A stretch of DNA of 64,000 nt from Pseudomonadota bacterium (lineage in GTDB: Bacteria > Pseudomonadota > Alphaproteobacteria > Sphingomonadales > Sphingomonadaceae): NCBI GenBank assembly GCA_039818985.1, contig JBCBSU010000002.1, forward strand, positions 310,001 to 374,000, in the 5' to 3' direction. The notes below the pieces were generated by a model. That model had not been told where the DNA came from. It ran no database searches and saw only the letters and a program-made list of their open reading frames with translations. This document shows positions 17,727 to 26,996 of this stretch, one piece after another (position 1 is the stretch's first letter; each line of letters begins with the position of its first letter). The translations under genes and the position numbers were made by a program.

Positions 17727-18119
17727 TCATCGCGGTCGGTGCTCGGTATCCTTGCCGGCAGTAACAAAGATGGCTGTCGCCGGGTCGGTCACATCGGCTG
17801 TGTGCCAGACACCAGCGGGATTAATGGCATAATCGCCAGCGCGCAATTCTATCCGCTCTTCGTTGCCATCTGCATGTTGCTGGATCAGCACCATTGCACC
17901 CTCGGTACAAATTACCACTTCATCACCCCTGGGGTGCATTTCCCATGCATCCCAGTTGCTGTCAAAGCGGTACATGGAGACCAGTCGCCCTTCGCTCCCA
18001 TCCGCGCTGTCGTGTCGCTCGGCATAGCCTGCATACCAATTCATGCCGGTAAATTCCGGCTCGACCACCGCCTTGGCGCCAAGGCCGAGATGGACGAAGT
18101 GTTGGTCGAGCCGGGGCAT
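17727..18119 (-). CDS. Cupin-domain protein
   Basis: This 130-residue protein is a single small beta barrel. Cupin motif 1 appears as HPRGDEVVICTEGAMVLIQQ with a metal-binding candidate His/Glu, and motif 2 as GDYAINPAGVWHTADV. Such proteins often sense or bind small molecules or act as isomerases or dioxygenases. The gene lies 3 bases after the VOC gene and is probably in one operon with it. The exact role is unknown. Confidence 0.8.
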   Translation of the reverse strand: MPRLDQHFVHLGLGAKAVVEPEFTGMNWYAGYAERHDSADGSEGRLVSMYRFDSNWDAWEMHPRGDEVVICTEGAMVLIQQHADGNEERIELRAGDYAINPAGVWHTADVTDPATAIFVTAGKDTEHRPR

Positions 18120-18122
18120 GAG

Positions 18123-18506
18123 TCAGCCTTCGGGCGGGGCGGTCATGCAGAAAGCATTGAGCTTGTTGCCATCGAGGTCGCGAAAATAACCGGCATAAAA
18201 GCCGCCGCCGCGGTCCCCCGGCGCACCCTCATCGCTGCCACCTTCGGCCAGTGCAATATCATAGATGCGCTTGACCTGATCCGGATCTTTCGCCTGCAAT
18301 GCCACCATTACGCCATTGCCGACGCTGGCCGGGTTGCCGTCAAAAGGCTTGGTCAGGCCAATGCCAGCACCGCCATCCATCTCGCCCCAGGCGATGAATG
18401 TGTCTTCATCCATCATCCGCCCCACACCCAGTTCCCTGGCGATGGCGTCATAGAATTTCGCGCCGCGTTCCAGGTCATTGGTACCGATGGTCACATAGCC
18501 GATCAT
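18123..18506 (-). CDS. VOC-family (glyoxalase-like) protein
   Basis: This 127-residue protein starts MIGYVTIGTNDLERGAKFYDAIA and ends with AGYFRDLDGNKLNAFC, the hallmark first strand and metal-ligand end of the vicinal oxygen chelate fold. The family includes glyoxalases, dioxygenases and resistance proteins, and the substrate here cannot be told. It is upstream of the cupin gene in a likely two-gene operon. Confidence 0.85.
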   Translation of the reverse strand: MIGYVTIGTNDLERGAKFYDAIARELGVGRMMDEDTFIAWGEMDGGAGIGLTKPFDGNPASVGNGVMVALQAKDPDQVKRIYDIALAEGGSDEGAPGDRGGGFYAGYFRDLDGNKLNAFCMTAPPEG

Positions 18507-18575
18507 GTTGTTGTCCTCCCTTAGCTATCATCGATCAAGAACATAATGCGAACATTATGATTCGGTCAAGCGCGA

Positions 18576-20375
18576 TCAAGGATCATTGGCGAGTGGCGCA
18601 CAGGCCGCCTTGAGCCACTCCAGCGCATCACCTTCGAGCTGCGGCCCGACAATCGCCATAACCTTTTCATGATAGCGGTTGAGCCAGCCAAGCTGGGCAT
18701 TGCTGAGCATCACCGGGTCGATCAGATTGCGGTCAATCGGCGCGAAGGTCAGCGTGTCGAAACCGAGCATCGCCTGCTCTGCGCCGTCGATGATGCGTTC
18801 TTCGACCAGCACCAAATTCTCGATGCGGATGCCATATTCATCCGTCTTGTAATAGCCGGGCTCATTGGAGCAGATCATGCCGGGCTTGAGCGGCTCGCTC
18901 ATGCCGCCAAAGCTGGCGATGCGCTGCGGCCCCTCATGCACACCGAGATAGCTGCCGACGCCATGGCCGGTGCCATGGGCATAATCGACGCCATCGGCCC
19001 AGAGATATTGTCGCGCCAGGGCATCAAGCTGGCCGCCGGTCGTGCCCCTGGGGAAAACCGCTGAGGCCAGCGCGATATGCCCCTGCAGCACCTGGGTGAA
19101 GCGTTTGCGCATTTCGGCTGTCGGCTCGCCCACCGCCATGGTGCGGGTGACATCGGTGGTGCCGTCGAGATATTGCCCGCCCGAATCGACCAGATAGAGG
19201 CTGTTCATCGTGATCGGCAGATTGGTTTCTTCCGACACCCGATAATGGCAGATGGCGCCATTGGAGGATGCACCGGAAATGGTGTCGAAGCTCAAATCCT
19301 TGAGCGCACCGGTCTCTTCACGAAATTGCTGCAGCCTCGCCGCGACCGACAGTTCATCCTGCCCGCCCCTGGGGGCTTCAACCGAGAACCAATGCAGAAA
19401 CCGGCTGAGTGCGGCGCCATCGCGCGCCTGTGCGGCGCGGTGCCCGGCGACCTCGACAGCGTTTTTGATCGCCTTGGCGAGCACGGTAGGGTCGCGCTTC
19501 TCGCTGATCTTCGCGCCGGCATCATCGAGTGTCTGGAAAATCGCGGCTACGGCACGCTCGGGGTCCGCCGCGACCGATTTGTCCGCGAGGTTAGCCAAGG
19601 CCGAGGGGAAAGCCGCATAATCATGCACGGCGACTTTGTTGCCCAGATGCGCGCGCACATCATCGGTGAGTTTTTCCGGTGCGACAAAGAGATCGGCACT
19701 GCCGTCGCGATGCACCAGCGCATAGCTCAGCGCCACCGGTGTGTGCAGCACATCATCACCGCGCACATTGAACAGCCACGCCACCGAATCGAGCGCCGAG
19801 ACGATCACCGCGTCATGGCCCTCTTTCTCCAGCCAGTCGGCGACATCCTGGCGCTTCTCTTCGGCCGACTTGCCGGCGAATTCTTGCGCGTGCACCACCA
19901 TCGGTGCGGCAGAGCGCTGAGGCTGATCGGCCCAGACCGCATCGATCGGGTTGCTGTCGACAGCAACCGCCTTTGCACCCTGTTTCGCCAACGCCTTTTC
20001 CATCGCCTTGACGAAGGAGCGGGTGTGCAGCCAGGCATCATAGCCGATAACATCGCCCTTGCGGGCATGATCGCCGAGCCAGCCGGTCACCGACTGATCG
20101 GCGGTGCCGATATAGTCATAATGACGGCCATCGACCTGATCGCGTACCTGGATAGTGTAACGGCCATCGGTGAAGATCGCCGCCTTCTCCGCCATCACCA
20201 CCGCGCTGCCCGCAGAGCCGCCAAAGCCGGTCAGCCATTCGAGCCGCTGGGCATAGCCGCCAATATATTCGGACATGTGCTCATCGCAGATCGGCACGAT
20301 GAAGCCAGTCAGCTCCTGACGTTTCATCTGTTCGCGCAGTGCGCTCAGCCGTGCTTCATGGGTGGACATGAGCAT
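18576..20375 (-). CDS. Aminopeptidase P family metallopeptidase (M24)
   Basis: This product of about 600 residues has the three-domain form of eukaryote-like Xaa-Pro aminopeptidases: two creatinase-like N-terminal domains and a C-terminal pita-bread catalytic domain. Metal ligands are visible in VDSGGQYLDGTTDVTRT (two Asp), HGTGHGVGSYLGVHEGP (His), CSNEPGYY (Glu) and GIRIENLVLV (Glu). It would remove N-terminal residues preceding proline. AAGGAG lies before two successive ATG codons (20378, 20375); the second has the better spacing. There is no signal peptide, so it is cytoplasmic. Confidence 0.9.
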   Translation of the reverse strand: MLMSTHEARLSALREQMKRQELTGFIVPICDEHMSEYIGGYAQRLEWLTGFGGSAGSAVVMAEKAAIFTDGRYTIQVRDQVDGRHYDYIGTADQSVTGWLGDHARKGDVIGYDAWLHTRSFVKAMEKALAKQGAKAVAVDSNPIDAVWADQPQRSAAPMVVHAQEFAGKSAEEKRQDVADWLEKEGHDAVIVSALDSVAWLFNVRGDDVLHTPVALSYALVHRDGSADLFVAPEKLTDDVRAHLGNKVAVHDYAAFPSALANLADKSVAADPERAVAAIFQTLDDAGAKISEKRDPTVLAKAIKNAVEVAGHRAAQARDGAALSRFLHWFSVEAPRGGQDELSVAARLQQFREETGALKDLSFDTISGASSNGAICHYRVSEETNLPITMNSLYLVDSGGQYLDGTTDVTRTMAVGEPTAEMRKRFTQVLQGHIALASAVFPRGTTGGQLDALARQYLWADGVDYAHGTGHGVGSYLGVHEGPQRIASFGGMSEPLKPGMICSNEPGYYKTDEYGIRIENLVLVEERIIDGAEQAMLGFDTLTFAPIDRNLIDPVMLSNAQLGWLNRYHEKVMAIVGPQLEGDALEWLKAACAPLANDP

Positions 20376-20486
20376 CATCGTTCTCCTTGCAAAAGCCTGT
20401 TGTCTTACACATAGTCGCCACACCATCATTGCGCCAGTGCTTCGGCCAGCTGGTTGCCCTTCCCCATTGTCCGATGGAGGTTTCCC

Positions 20487-22688
20487 ATGTCAGTGAAATT
20501 ATGGTCGCTGAAATTACGCCCCATAGCCCTTGTCGCGGCGGCTCTCACGCTGAGTGTCGCACCCGCACCTGCCCAACAAACAGAACCGCCAGAAACAGAA
20601 GAGCCAGAAACAGAAGAGAAAGCATCCCGTATGTCTCAGCCGCCAATGGCCGAACAGCGTCCCTATAGTTTCGAAGCCCATGGCATCACCGTGGAAGACC
20701 CGTATTTCTGGCTCAAGGACCAGAGCTACCCTACAGTCGATGACGAGGATGTGCTCGATTATCTGAAGACGGAAAACGCCTGGTTCGAGCAGAATATGGC
20801 GGCACACAAGCCGCTGATCGAAGCGCTGTTCACCGAGATGAAGGGGCGGATCAAGGAAGATGACAGCTCGGTGCCGCAAAAGGATGGCGACTGGCTCTAC
20901 TGGATCGAATATGAGGAAGGCGCACAGTATAAAAAATGGTACCGCAAATCGGTTGCCGGCGGCGATAGGGTTCTGATCCTCGACGAGACCGAACTGGCCA
21001 AGGGGCTCGATTATTTTCGCCTCGGCAGTTTTTCCGTCAGCCCCGATGGCAATTTGCTGGCCTATGGCGCCGATGATGATGGCTCGGAGCGTTTCGATGT
21101 CCGCATCAAGGATCTGCGCACCGGCGAACTGCTCCCCGACACCATCCCGGGTACGCTCTCCAGCCTGATCTGGCGCGCCGACTCGGGCGCTCTGCTTTAT
21201 GGTCTGGCCAATGAAAACTGGCGTACCGACAATGCCCGGCTGCATGTGCTGGGCACGCCGGTCGAAGAGGATGTTGAACTGTACAGGGAGGCCGATGAAG
21301 GCTTCCGCGTCGGCATCGGCACCACATCAAACGAGAAATATATCATCATCGCCACCGGCGACAATGAGACCAGCGAGGTGCGGCTGGTGCCCGCCGATAA
21401 TCCGACCGCCGAACCGATCCTGGTTGCACCGCGCAAAAAGGGCCGCGAATATGCGGTCGAGGAACGTGATGGCACACTCTATATTCACAGCAATGACGAG
21501 CATATCAATTTCCGCCTCGCCACCGCCAGCATCGACAATCCCGGCGAATGGGTGACGCTGATCGCAGGGTCGGACACATTCTATATGACCGGCATGGAGG
21601 CTTATAAGGACTTTTACGTCATTGAAGGACGCCGCAACGGCCTCGATCAGGTGGAAATCCGCTATTATGACGATCCGGACCGGATCGAGCCGATCCAATT
21701 CCCCGAGGCCAGCTATAATGCCGGGACCAGCAATAACCCTGAATGGGATGTCACCAAGCTGCGGCTCTCTTATGAGTCGATGGTCACCCCCGATACCGTT
21801 TATGACTATGATGTTGCGGATAAATCGCTCGAAACGCTGAAGGTTCAGGAAATTCCATCCGGTTATGATGCCGGTGAATACCGCACCGAGCGTGTCACCA
21901 TCGAGGCACGCGACGGGGCGATGGTGCCGGTCAGCCTAGTCTATCACAAGGACACGCCGCGCGACGGCAGCGCGCCGCTGCATCTCTATGCCTATGGTGC
22001 CTATGGCTATGCCATCCCGCCCAATTTCTCGACCACGCGGCTCAGCCTGGTTGATCGCGGCTTCATCTATGCCATCGCCCATATTCGCGGCGGCGATGAT
22101 CTCGGTCGCCAATGGTATCTCGACGGCAAGCTCAAGGCGCGCACCAACACCTTCAACGACTTTGTCGACGTCGCGCGCGGCTTGGCGGCGAAAAACTATA
22201 CGTCGCTGGGCCGCATTACCGCCAGTGGCGGCTCGGCAGGCGGCGAGTTGATGGGTGCCATCGTCAACAGCGACCCGGACATCTGGGGTGCGGTGGTGGC
22301 GCATGTGCCCTTTGTCGACGTGCTCAACACCATGCTGGACGCGTCGCTGCCACTGACCCCGGGCGAATGGCCCGAATGGGGCAATCCGATCGAGAGCAAG
22401 GAGGATTTCGAATTCATCCGCTCCTACAGCCCCTATGATCAGGTATCGGCGCAGAATTACCCGCCAATGCTGGTCACCGCGGGCCTCAATGACCCGCGCG
22501 TAACCTATTGGGAACCGGCCAAATGGGTGGCCAGGCTGCGCGACACCAGGACCGACGACAATATACTGCTGCTCAAGACCAATATGGGCGCTGGCCATGG
22601 CGGCAAATCGGGCCGTTTCGATTCGCTCTATGAAACGGCGGAAGAGTTTGCCTTCATCCTGTGGCAGATGGGAATGGTGGAGGAGTGA
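20487..22688 (+). CDS. Oligopeptidase B-like S9 serine peptidase, exported
   Basis: This product of about 733 residues belongs to the prolyl oligopeptidase family (S9A), closest in form to oligopeptidase B. An N-terminal signal peptide ends near VAPAPAQQ and suggests a periplasmic location. A beta-propeller domain follows (about 60-460), then the alpha/beta-hydrolase domain with the catalytic Ser in ASGGSAGGEL, Asp in AGLNDPRVTYW and His in MGAGHGGKSG. GGAGG lies 6 bases before ATG 20487. It likely cleaves short peptides after basic residues. Its stop overlaps the next gene. Confidence 0.92.
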   Translation: MSVKLWSLKLRPIALVAAALTLSVAPAPAQQTEPPETEEPETEEKASRMSQPPMAEQRPYSFEAHGITVEDPYFWLKDQSYPTVDDEDVLDYLKTENAWFEQNMAAHKPLIEALFTEMKGRIKEDDSSVPQKDGDWLYWIEYEEGAQYKKWYRKSVAGGDRVLILDETELAKGLDYFRLGSFSVSPDGNLLAYGADDDGSERFDVRIKDLRTGELLPDTIPGTLSSLIWRADSGALLYGLANENWRTDNARLHVLGTPVEEDVELYREADEGFRVGIGTTSNEKYIIIATGDNETSEVRLVPADNPTAEPILVAPRKKGREYAVEERDGTLYIHSNDEHINFRLATASIDNPGEWVTLIAGSDTFYMTGMEAYKDFYVIEGRRNGLDQVEIRYYDDPDRIEPIQFPEASYNAGTSNNPEWDVTKLRLSYESMVTPDTVYDYDVADKSLETLKVQEIPSGYDAGEYRTERVTIEARDGAMVPVSLVYHKDTPRDGSAPLHLYAYGAYGYAIPPNFSTTRLSLVDRGFIYAIAHIRGGDDLGRQWYLDGKLKARTNTFNDFVDVARGLAAKNYTSLGRITASGGSAGGELMGAIVNSDPDIWGAVVAHVPFVDVLNTMLDASLPLTPGEWPEWGNPIESKEDFEFIRSYSPYDQVSAQNYPPMLVTAGLNDPRVTYWEPAKWVARLRDTRTDDNILLLKTNMGAGHGGKSGRFDSLYETAEEFAFILWQMGMVEE

Positions 22689-23077
22689 CGCCCTTCACCC
22701 AGACTTTTACCGCACAAGAGCAGCACATTGACGAGCTTGGCCATGTCAACAATGCCATATGGGTGCAGTGGATTCAGGATATCGCCACCGCCCATTGGGG
22801 CAGCATTGCGCCAGAAGAGATGCAGCAGCGCTATATCTGGATGGTGACGCGGCACGAAATTGATTATCGCGGCAATATCGCGCTCGGCGAAAGCGTCACC
22901 GGGCGCACCTGGATTTCCGATCCGCCGCGCGGGGCGCGGTTCAACCGCAATGTCGCCTTCGACAATGCCGGAGGCAAGACCATCGTCACAGCCATAACCA
23001 GCTGGGCGCTGCTCGACAGGCAAACCCAAAAGCTGTTGCGTGTGCGCGACGATATTACCGGAATATTCGGACTTTAG
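22685..23077 (+). CDS. Thioesterase-family hotdog protein
   Basis: This product of about 130 residues is an acyl-CoA thioesterase-like protein. The motif ELGHVNNAIWVQWIQDIA is typical of 4HBT/acyl-ACP thioesterase-type hotdog proteins, and RHEIDYRGNIALGESV is the following strand pair. The most likely start is GTG 22685, which overlaps the previous stop as GTGA; GTG 22661 is an alternative. It is probably co-transcribed with the peptidase gene. It converges on the next gene, with stops overlapping by 4 bases. Confidence 0.8.
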   Translation: MTPFTQTFTAQEQHIDELGHVNNAIWVQWIQDIATAHWGSIAPEEMQQRYIWMVTRHEIDYRGNIALGESVTGRTWISDPPRGARFNRNVAFDNAGGKTIVTAITSWALLDRQTQKLLRVRDDITGIFGL

Positions 23078-23817
23078 GCCGCTCCGGACAGCGCACTGAG
23101 GATCGCCGAAACCGCGCTCGGTTTCGAGGCAAAGCCGAGATGGCCGCAATCGAGCTCGATGGCAGCGTCGCGCTCATTATGTTCGCCCCGGGCACTGACC
23201 GGGCTGACAATGCCGTCGCGGCGTGACCAGAAGGCGATGGTCGGCACCGGTGGTTTTTCCCGGGTATTGACCGCAACCGGCGGCGCGTCGACCGGATGGC
23301 CGGCGACATGCTCATAGATGCGCCAGGCATTATTAGCGCGCAAATCACCGGAAAAGGGTGCGCCAAGCGTCATCACGCTGCGGATGATATCGGGGCTGTT
23401 CTTGGCCGCCTCGCGGGCATAGACCCCGCCCAGCGACCAGCCGATCAGCGTCACCGGTGCGCCATGATGTTGCGCCATGGCATCGATCTGCTCCGCCAGA
23501 CGCTCCAGCGTATCGCGCCGGGCCCCCATATTGCGGCCCATGCCCCAGTCGCGCACCTTGTAGCCGGTGCGTGCCAGCACGTCGTGCAGCACGCCCATCG
23601 CACCGGGTGACGACAGGAAACCGGGCAGCAGCATCACCGGACGGCCGTCACAGGCCGGTTGATGTGTTGCGGCGATGCGCTGCCTCGACATCCGCCCGCT
23701 CAGCAGATTGGCGAGCACTGCCGCTTCACGCATCAACAGCCATTTCGATGGCGCGCACGCAGGTATCGGCTGCACCACCAACGGTCTGGTAAGACTTGGA
23801 TTCGCGATATTGTCCAT
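23074..23817 (-). CDS. Alpha/beta-hydrolase (lipase/esterase-like)
   Basis: This product of about 247 residues has the alpha/beta-hydrolase nucleophile elbow GWSLGG (in TLIGWSLGGVYAREA). The oxyanion region is LLPGFLSSPGAM, and a likely Asp/His end is seen in AFWSRRDGIVSP and LDCGHLGFASKP. The start at 23817 (MDNIANPSL) is chosen because the upstream extension has no family features and would run across the regulator promoter. It is divergent from the GbsR-type regulator and may be one of its targets, given the TGTCA dyads between them. Confidence 0.8.
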   Translation of the reverse strand: MDNIANPSLTRPLVVQPIPACAPSKWLLMREAAVLANLLSGRMSRQRIAATHQPACDGRPVMLLPGFLSSPGAMGVLHDVLARTGYKVRDWGMGRNMGARRDTLERLAEQIDAMAQHHGAPVTLIGWSLGGVYAREAAKNSPDIIRSVMTLGAPFSGDLRANNAWRIYEHVAGHPVDAPPVAVNTREKPPVPTIAFWSRRDGIVSPVSARGEHNERDAAIELDCGHLGFASKPSAVSAILSALSGAA

Positions 23818-23859
23818 AAGGGACCAATATGCACATATGTCAGAGAAATTGAAGTTTAA

Positions 23860-23875
23860 TGTCATTAATATGACA
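23860..23875. promoter_or_regulatory. TGTCAT-N4-ATGACA dyad in divergent promoter region
   Basis: Arms TGTCAT and ATGACA flank taat, about 40 bases upstream of the alpha/beta-hydrolase start. The half site TGTCA also appears in the palindrome at 23957, which suggests that one regulator binds both. Confidence 0.45.
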
Positions 23876-23948
23876 CAACGCCTGTGACAGGAACAGCCAA
23901 AGGCCCTCCTCCATGACGACGAAGGTGGTTGACAGCACCAGAGACTTG

Positions 23949-23976
23949 TGACAGATATTTCTGTCATGACAGAAAT
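23949..23976. promoter_or_regulatory. Operator palindrome over the GbsR-type regulator start
   Basis: A perfect 20-bp palindrome, atttctgtcatgacagaaat, spans 23957-23976 and includes the ATG at 23966. A third half site, TGACAGA, begins at 23949. This arrangement of TGACAGA boxes fits autorepression by the MarR-type dimer encoded directly downstream. Confidence 0.6.
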
Positions 23977-24553
23977 TACAGAGATAGAACCGCAAAGTGA
24001 TTCGCCCGATGGCGATGTTCTCGCACCGGCTGTGCGCCAGTTCGTGCTGCACTGGGGCGAGATGGGCGGCCAATGGGGCGTCAACCGCACCGTAGCGCAG
24101 ATCCATGCGCTTCTCTATCTCGCTGAGCGGCCAATGCATGCCGAAGAGATAAGCGACCTGCTCGGCATTGCCCGCAGCAACGCCTCCAACTCGCTCAAGG
24201 AGCTGATCGGCTGGAAGCTGATCCGCCGGGTTCCGGTGATGGGCGACCGGCGTGACCATTTCGTCGCCGAAGTCGATCTGTGGCAGATGCTGACGCGCAT
24301 CGCCCAAGGCCGCAAAGAGCGTGAAATCGACCCTGCCGTCGCCGCACTCGGTATGTGCCGCAATGAGGCAGCAAATGACCCACGTATCTCGCCGGCGGCG
24401 CGCCAGCGAATCGAGGCAATGCATGATTTCGTCACCACCATGGATGGCTGGTATTCGGAGATGATGACCGTCCCCACCGGCACCCTGGCGCGGCTGATCA
24501 AAATGGGCCGCACGGTGCTGAAATTCATTCCAAAAGGCAAAAATACCGACTGA
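23966..24553 (+). CDS. GbsR/MarR-family transcriptional regulator
   Basis: This product of about 195 residues contains the GbsR-type core FVLHWGEMGGQWGVNRTVAQIHALLYLAERPMHAEEIS with a winged helix. The recognition region is LLGIARSNASNSLKELIGWKLI, followed by the wing VPVMGDRRDHF. Such proteins repress choline or osmoprotectant genes in some bacteria, but its target here is open. The start may be ATG 23966 or GTG 23948, both lying within or next to the palindromic operator. It is divergent from the hydrolase gene and just upstream of the DUF4166 operon. Confidence 0.85.
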   Translation: MTEITEIEPQSDSPDGDVLAPAVRQFVLHWGEMGGQWGVNRTVAQIHALLYLAERPMHAEEISDLLGIARSNASNSLKELIGWKLIRRVPVMGDRRDHFVAEVDLWQMLTRIAQGRKEREIDPAVAALGMCRNEAANDPRISPAARQRIEAMHDFVTTMDGWYSEMMTVPTGTLARLIKMGRTVLKFIPKGKNTD

Positions 24554-24596
24554 ACCGCGCGCTTCGGCACGTAAAAAAATTTGGCTATTGATTTCT

Positions 24597-24610
24597 CTTT
24601 CTACAGAAAG
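24597..24610. promoter_or_regulatory. CTTTCT-AC-AGAAAG dyad before the DUF4166 operon
   Basis: This short inverted repeat lies 17 bases before the ATG at 24627. It shares TTTCT and AGAAA halves with the regulator palindrome, but the spacing differs (2 against 8 bases), so a common regulator is only a possibility. Confidence 0.3.
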
Positions 24611-24626
24611 ATCAGGATTGACTATT

Positions 24627-25334
24627 ATGGCTGGAAATATTGCAATCAGAGCTGAAGGCACAGTTTCAGCGCCACGCAGCGAAGAGGCAGAAGCGCGGTT
24701 CAACACCCCTGCACCCTGCCCCGATTTTGCCCGACTGTTGCCGCGGGGCAAATGGCTGGCCCTGCCCGCCGCCATCCGCCGTCGCTTCTCGCGCAGTGCG
24801 TCGGGTAACAGCGTGATCAGCTATCACGGCATGGTAGTGGAACAGAAGGCCAATGCAGCGGGCTGGTTGATAACCCAGGCGGCGCGGCTGATCGGCGCGC
24901 CTTTGCCCTTTTCCGTCTGCGGTCCGGCTGCGGTCACCATCACCAGCCTGCCCGCCCATAAAAATGCACCTGCGGGCCAGATCTGGTCGCGCCAATATGG
25001 CCGCCGCGCTGGTTTCCCGCAGGTCATTCACTCGGTGAAACGCTTTGCCGGACCCACAGGATTGGAAGAATATCTTGGCATGGGTATCGGTATCGCCTTG
25101 CGCCTCGATGCCGATGACCAAAGCCTCGATTTCCTCAGCGATCATTATTTCCTGATGCTGTTCGGCAAGCGCTTTCGTCTGCCGCGCTGGCTCAGCCCCG
25201 GCGATCTCAGCATCGGCCATATTGCTAAAGGCGAACAACGCTTCGCCTTCACCCTGAAGCTCTCACACCGCCTGTTCGGCGTGATGATCGAGCAAGTCTG
25301 CCTGTTTGAAGATGAGGAGAATGCACCATGCTGA
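24627..25334 (+). CDS. DUF4166 domain protein
   Basis: This product of about 235 residues has a DUF4166-like pattern: FARLLPRGKWLALPAAIRRRFS at the start, then WSRQYGRRAGFPQVIHSVKRF, LEEYLGMGIGIALRLDADD and LDFLSDHYFLMLFGKRFRLPRWLSPG. The function of the family is unknown; it is often next to or fused with sugar-nucleotide-epimerase-type proteins. The gene overlaps the next by 7 bases, so both form one operon. The ATG at 24627 has a modest AGGA about 10 bases upstream. Confidence 0.8.
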   Translation: MAGNIAIRAEGTVSAPRSEEAEARFNTPAPCPDFARLLPRGKWLALPAAIRRRFSRSASGNSVISYHGMVVEQKANAAGWLITQAARLIGAPLPFSVCGPAAVTITSLPAHKNAPAGQIWSRQYGRRAGFPQVIHSVKRFAGPTGLEEYLGMGIGIALRLDADDQSLDFLSDHYFLMLFGKRFRLPRWLSPGDLSIGHIAKGEQRFAFTLKLSHRLFGVMIEQVCLFEDEENAPC

Positions 25335-26857
25335 ATGATCCGATCCTGATCGCCCTGTTGCTGTTGCAGATTTTCATGGGCGCCTTTGATACGCTGTTCC
25401 ATCATGAGATGACGCAGCGGCTGGGCTGGTCCAAGGGCCAACAGTTCGAATTGCGGCTCCATGGCATGCGCAACCTGATCTATGCCGCTGTCTTTCTGAT
25501 GCTCGGCCTGACCGCTCCTGCTGGAGCATGGGCGATCGCCCTGATGGCGCTGCTGGTGATCGAGCTCTGCATAACCTTGGTGGATTTTGTCGAGGAAGAC
25601 CGGGTGCGCCTGCTACCTGCCAGCGAGCGCGTGACCCATACGCTGCTCACGCTCAACTATGGCGTGGTGCTGGCGCTGTTGCTGCCCAAGCTCTTTGCCG
25701 CCGCGCAACTCCCGAGCGCCTTGCCCTTTGTCTGGCAGGGTTGGCTCTCGCTATTTCTCGCGCTATCGGCACTGTCAGTAATCATCTTCGGCCTGCGCGA
25801 TCTATTCGCCGCGCGCCGTCTCGATGCCATGGCCGAACTGGGCGACGACCCGGCGACATTGGCCAGCGCCCTGCCACCGCAACAGCGCGTACTGGTCGCT
25901 GGCGGCACAGGCTTTGTCGGCAGCCGCCTGGTCGAGGCGCTGGTCGATGCCGGGCATGAGGTCAGCGTGCTGACTCGCAGTATCTCCAGCGCACGCCATC
26001 TGCGCCATCCGGTCAAGCTGATGACCAGTCTTGACTGGATCGCCGATGAGCATCCCGATGGCCGGCCTTATTTTGATGCCATCATCAATCTTGCCGGGGC
26101 GTCTGTCGCGGGTGGACTGTGGACCGCCAAGCGCAAACAGCTGATCCTCACCAGCCGCGCCGAGGTGGCGCAGCAGCTGCACGATTTCTGCCGTCGCCAG
26201 ATCGCCCGCCCACCGGTCTATATCGGCGCCAGTGCAGTCGGCTATTATGGCGATGGCGGCGAGGCGGTGATCGATGAAGGCAGCCCGCGCGGCAGCGGCT
26301 TTGCCGCAAAAAGCTGCCGCGAGGTCGAGGCGCTGGCTGATCGGTTCTCGCTGTTCGGCATGCGTATCGTCAGACTGCGCATCGGCATGGTGCTGGCGCA
26401 TCAGGGCGGTTATCTGGCGCAATTGTTGTTGCCGTTCGAATTTGGTGTTGGCGGACCCATCGGCAATGGGCAGCAATGGCTGAGCTGGATTCACCGCGAC
26501 GATCTGGTCCGCGCCATCACCTTCTGCATGGCGCACAAGGAGGTCAGCGGCGCGGTCAATGCGGTTGCACCTAACCCGGTACGCCAGCGCGAATTTGCAC
26601 GCGCCTTTGGCCGCATATTGCAGCGCCCGGCCTTTATGCCGCTGCCGGCATGGCTGCTGAAACCTTTGCTTGGGGAGATGGCGGACGACCTGTTCCTCGC
26701 CAGCCAGAAGGCGCTGCCGGTCAAGCTGTTGTTCAACGGCTTCCGCTTCCGCCATGGCGATATTGATAGTGCACTGCCTGCGGCTTTGGGGATGGAAGGA
26801 CCAGCGCTCAATCCCGTTCAGTATCTGCATTATCGCGAGGCCAAGCTCTTAAGCTGA
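25328..26857 (+). CDS. TIGR01777-family NAD-dependent epimerase with membrane N-terminus
   Basis: This 509-residue fusion protein has an N-terminal region (1-165) with about four hydrophobic helices. The C-terminal Rossmann domain begins with VLVAGGTGFVGSRLVEALVDAGH near residue 188 and has the TIGR01777 features INLAGASVAGG, ASAVGYYGDGG and WLSWIHRDDLVRAI, plus a C-terminal region that binds the substrate. The family is related to SDR epimerases, and the substrate is unknown. Co-occurrence with DUF4166 suggests a shared envelope or lipid role. The fusion with a membrane part is notable. Confidence 0.85.
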   Translation: MLNDPILIALLLLQIFMGAFDTLFHHEMTQRLGWSKGQQFELRLHGMRNLIYAAVFLMLGLTAPAGAWAIALMALLVIELCITLVDFVEEDRVRLLPASERVTHTLLTLNYGVVLALLLPKLFAAAQLPSALPFVWQGWLSLFLALSALSVIIFGLRDLFAARRLDAMAELGDDPATLASALPPQQRVLVAGGTGFVGSRLVEALVDAGHEVSVLTRSISSARHLRHPVKLMTSLDWIADEHPDGRPYFDAIINLAGASVAGGLWTAKRKQLILTSRAEVAQQLHDFCRRQIARPPVYIGASAVGYYGDGGEAVIDEGSPRGSGFAAKSCREVEALADRFSLFGMRIVRLRIGMVLAHQGGYLAQLLLPFEFGVGGPIGNGQQWLSWIHRDDLVRAITFCMAHKEVSGAVNAVAPNPVRQREFARAFGRILQRPAFMPLPAWLLKPLLGEMADDLFLASQKALPVKLLFNGFRFRHGDIDSALPAALGMEGPALNPVQYLHYREAKLLS

Positions 26858-26910
26858 TAGTGCTCTTGAGCAGATAGGAGAACAGCGCGTGACGACCACA
26901 ATATGAAACT

Positions 26911-26993
26911 CGTCATTGCGAGCGCAGCGAAGCAATCCAGGATAGCATGCACCTGCTCCGGATTGCCGCGTCGCTTCGCTCCTCGCAATGACG
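26911..26993. repeat. Palindromic intergenic repeat (REP-like)
   Basis: CGTCATTGCGAGCG at 26911 pairs with its complement ending at 26993. The inner parts (GCAGCGAAGCAATCC and GGATTGCCGCGTCGC) also pair with some mismatches, so the whole 83 bases fold as one long imperfect hairpin. The core cgtcattgcgagcg with gaagcaatcc is a common dispersed repeat in bacterial genomes of this type. It lies between the convergent epimerase and rpsI genes. Confidence 0.8.
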
Positions 26994-26996
26994 GAT

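Noticed and set aside
19077-20414. Long plus-strand frame of 445 codons opposite the aminopeptidase P gene
   Set aside because: It is a shadow of the real gene on the minus strand, which has all metal ligands and a good ribosome site.
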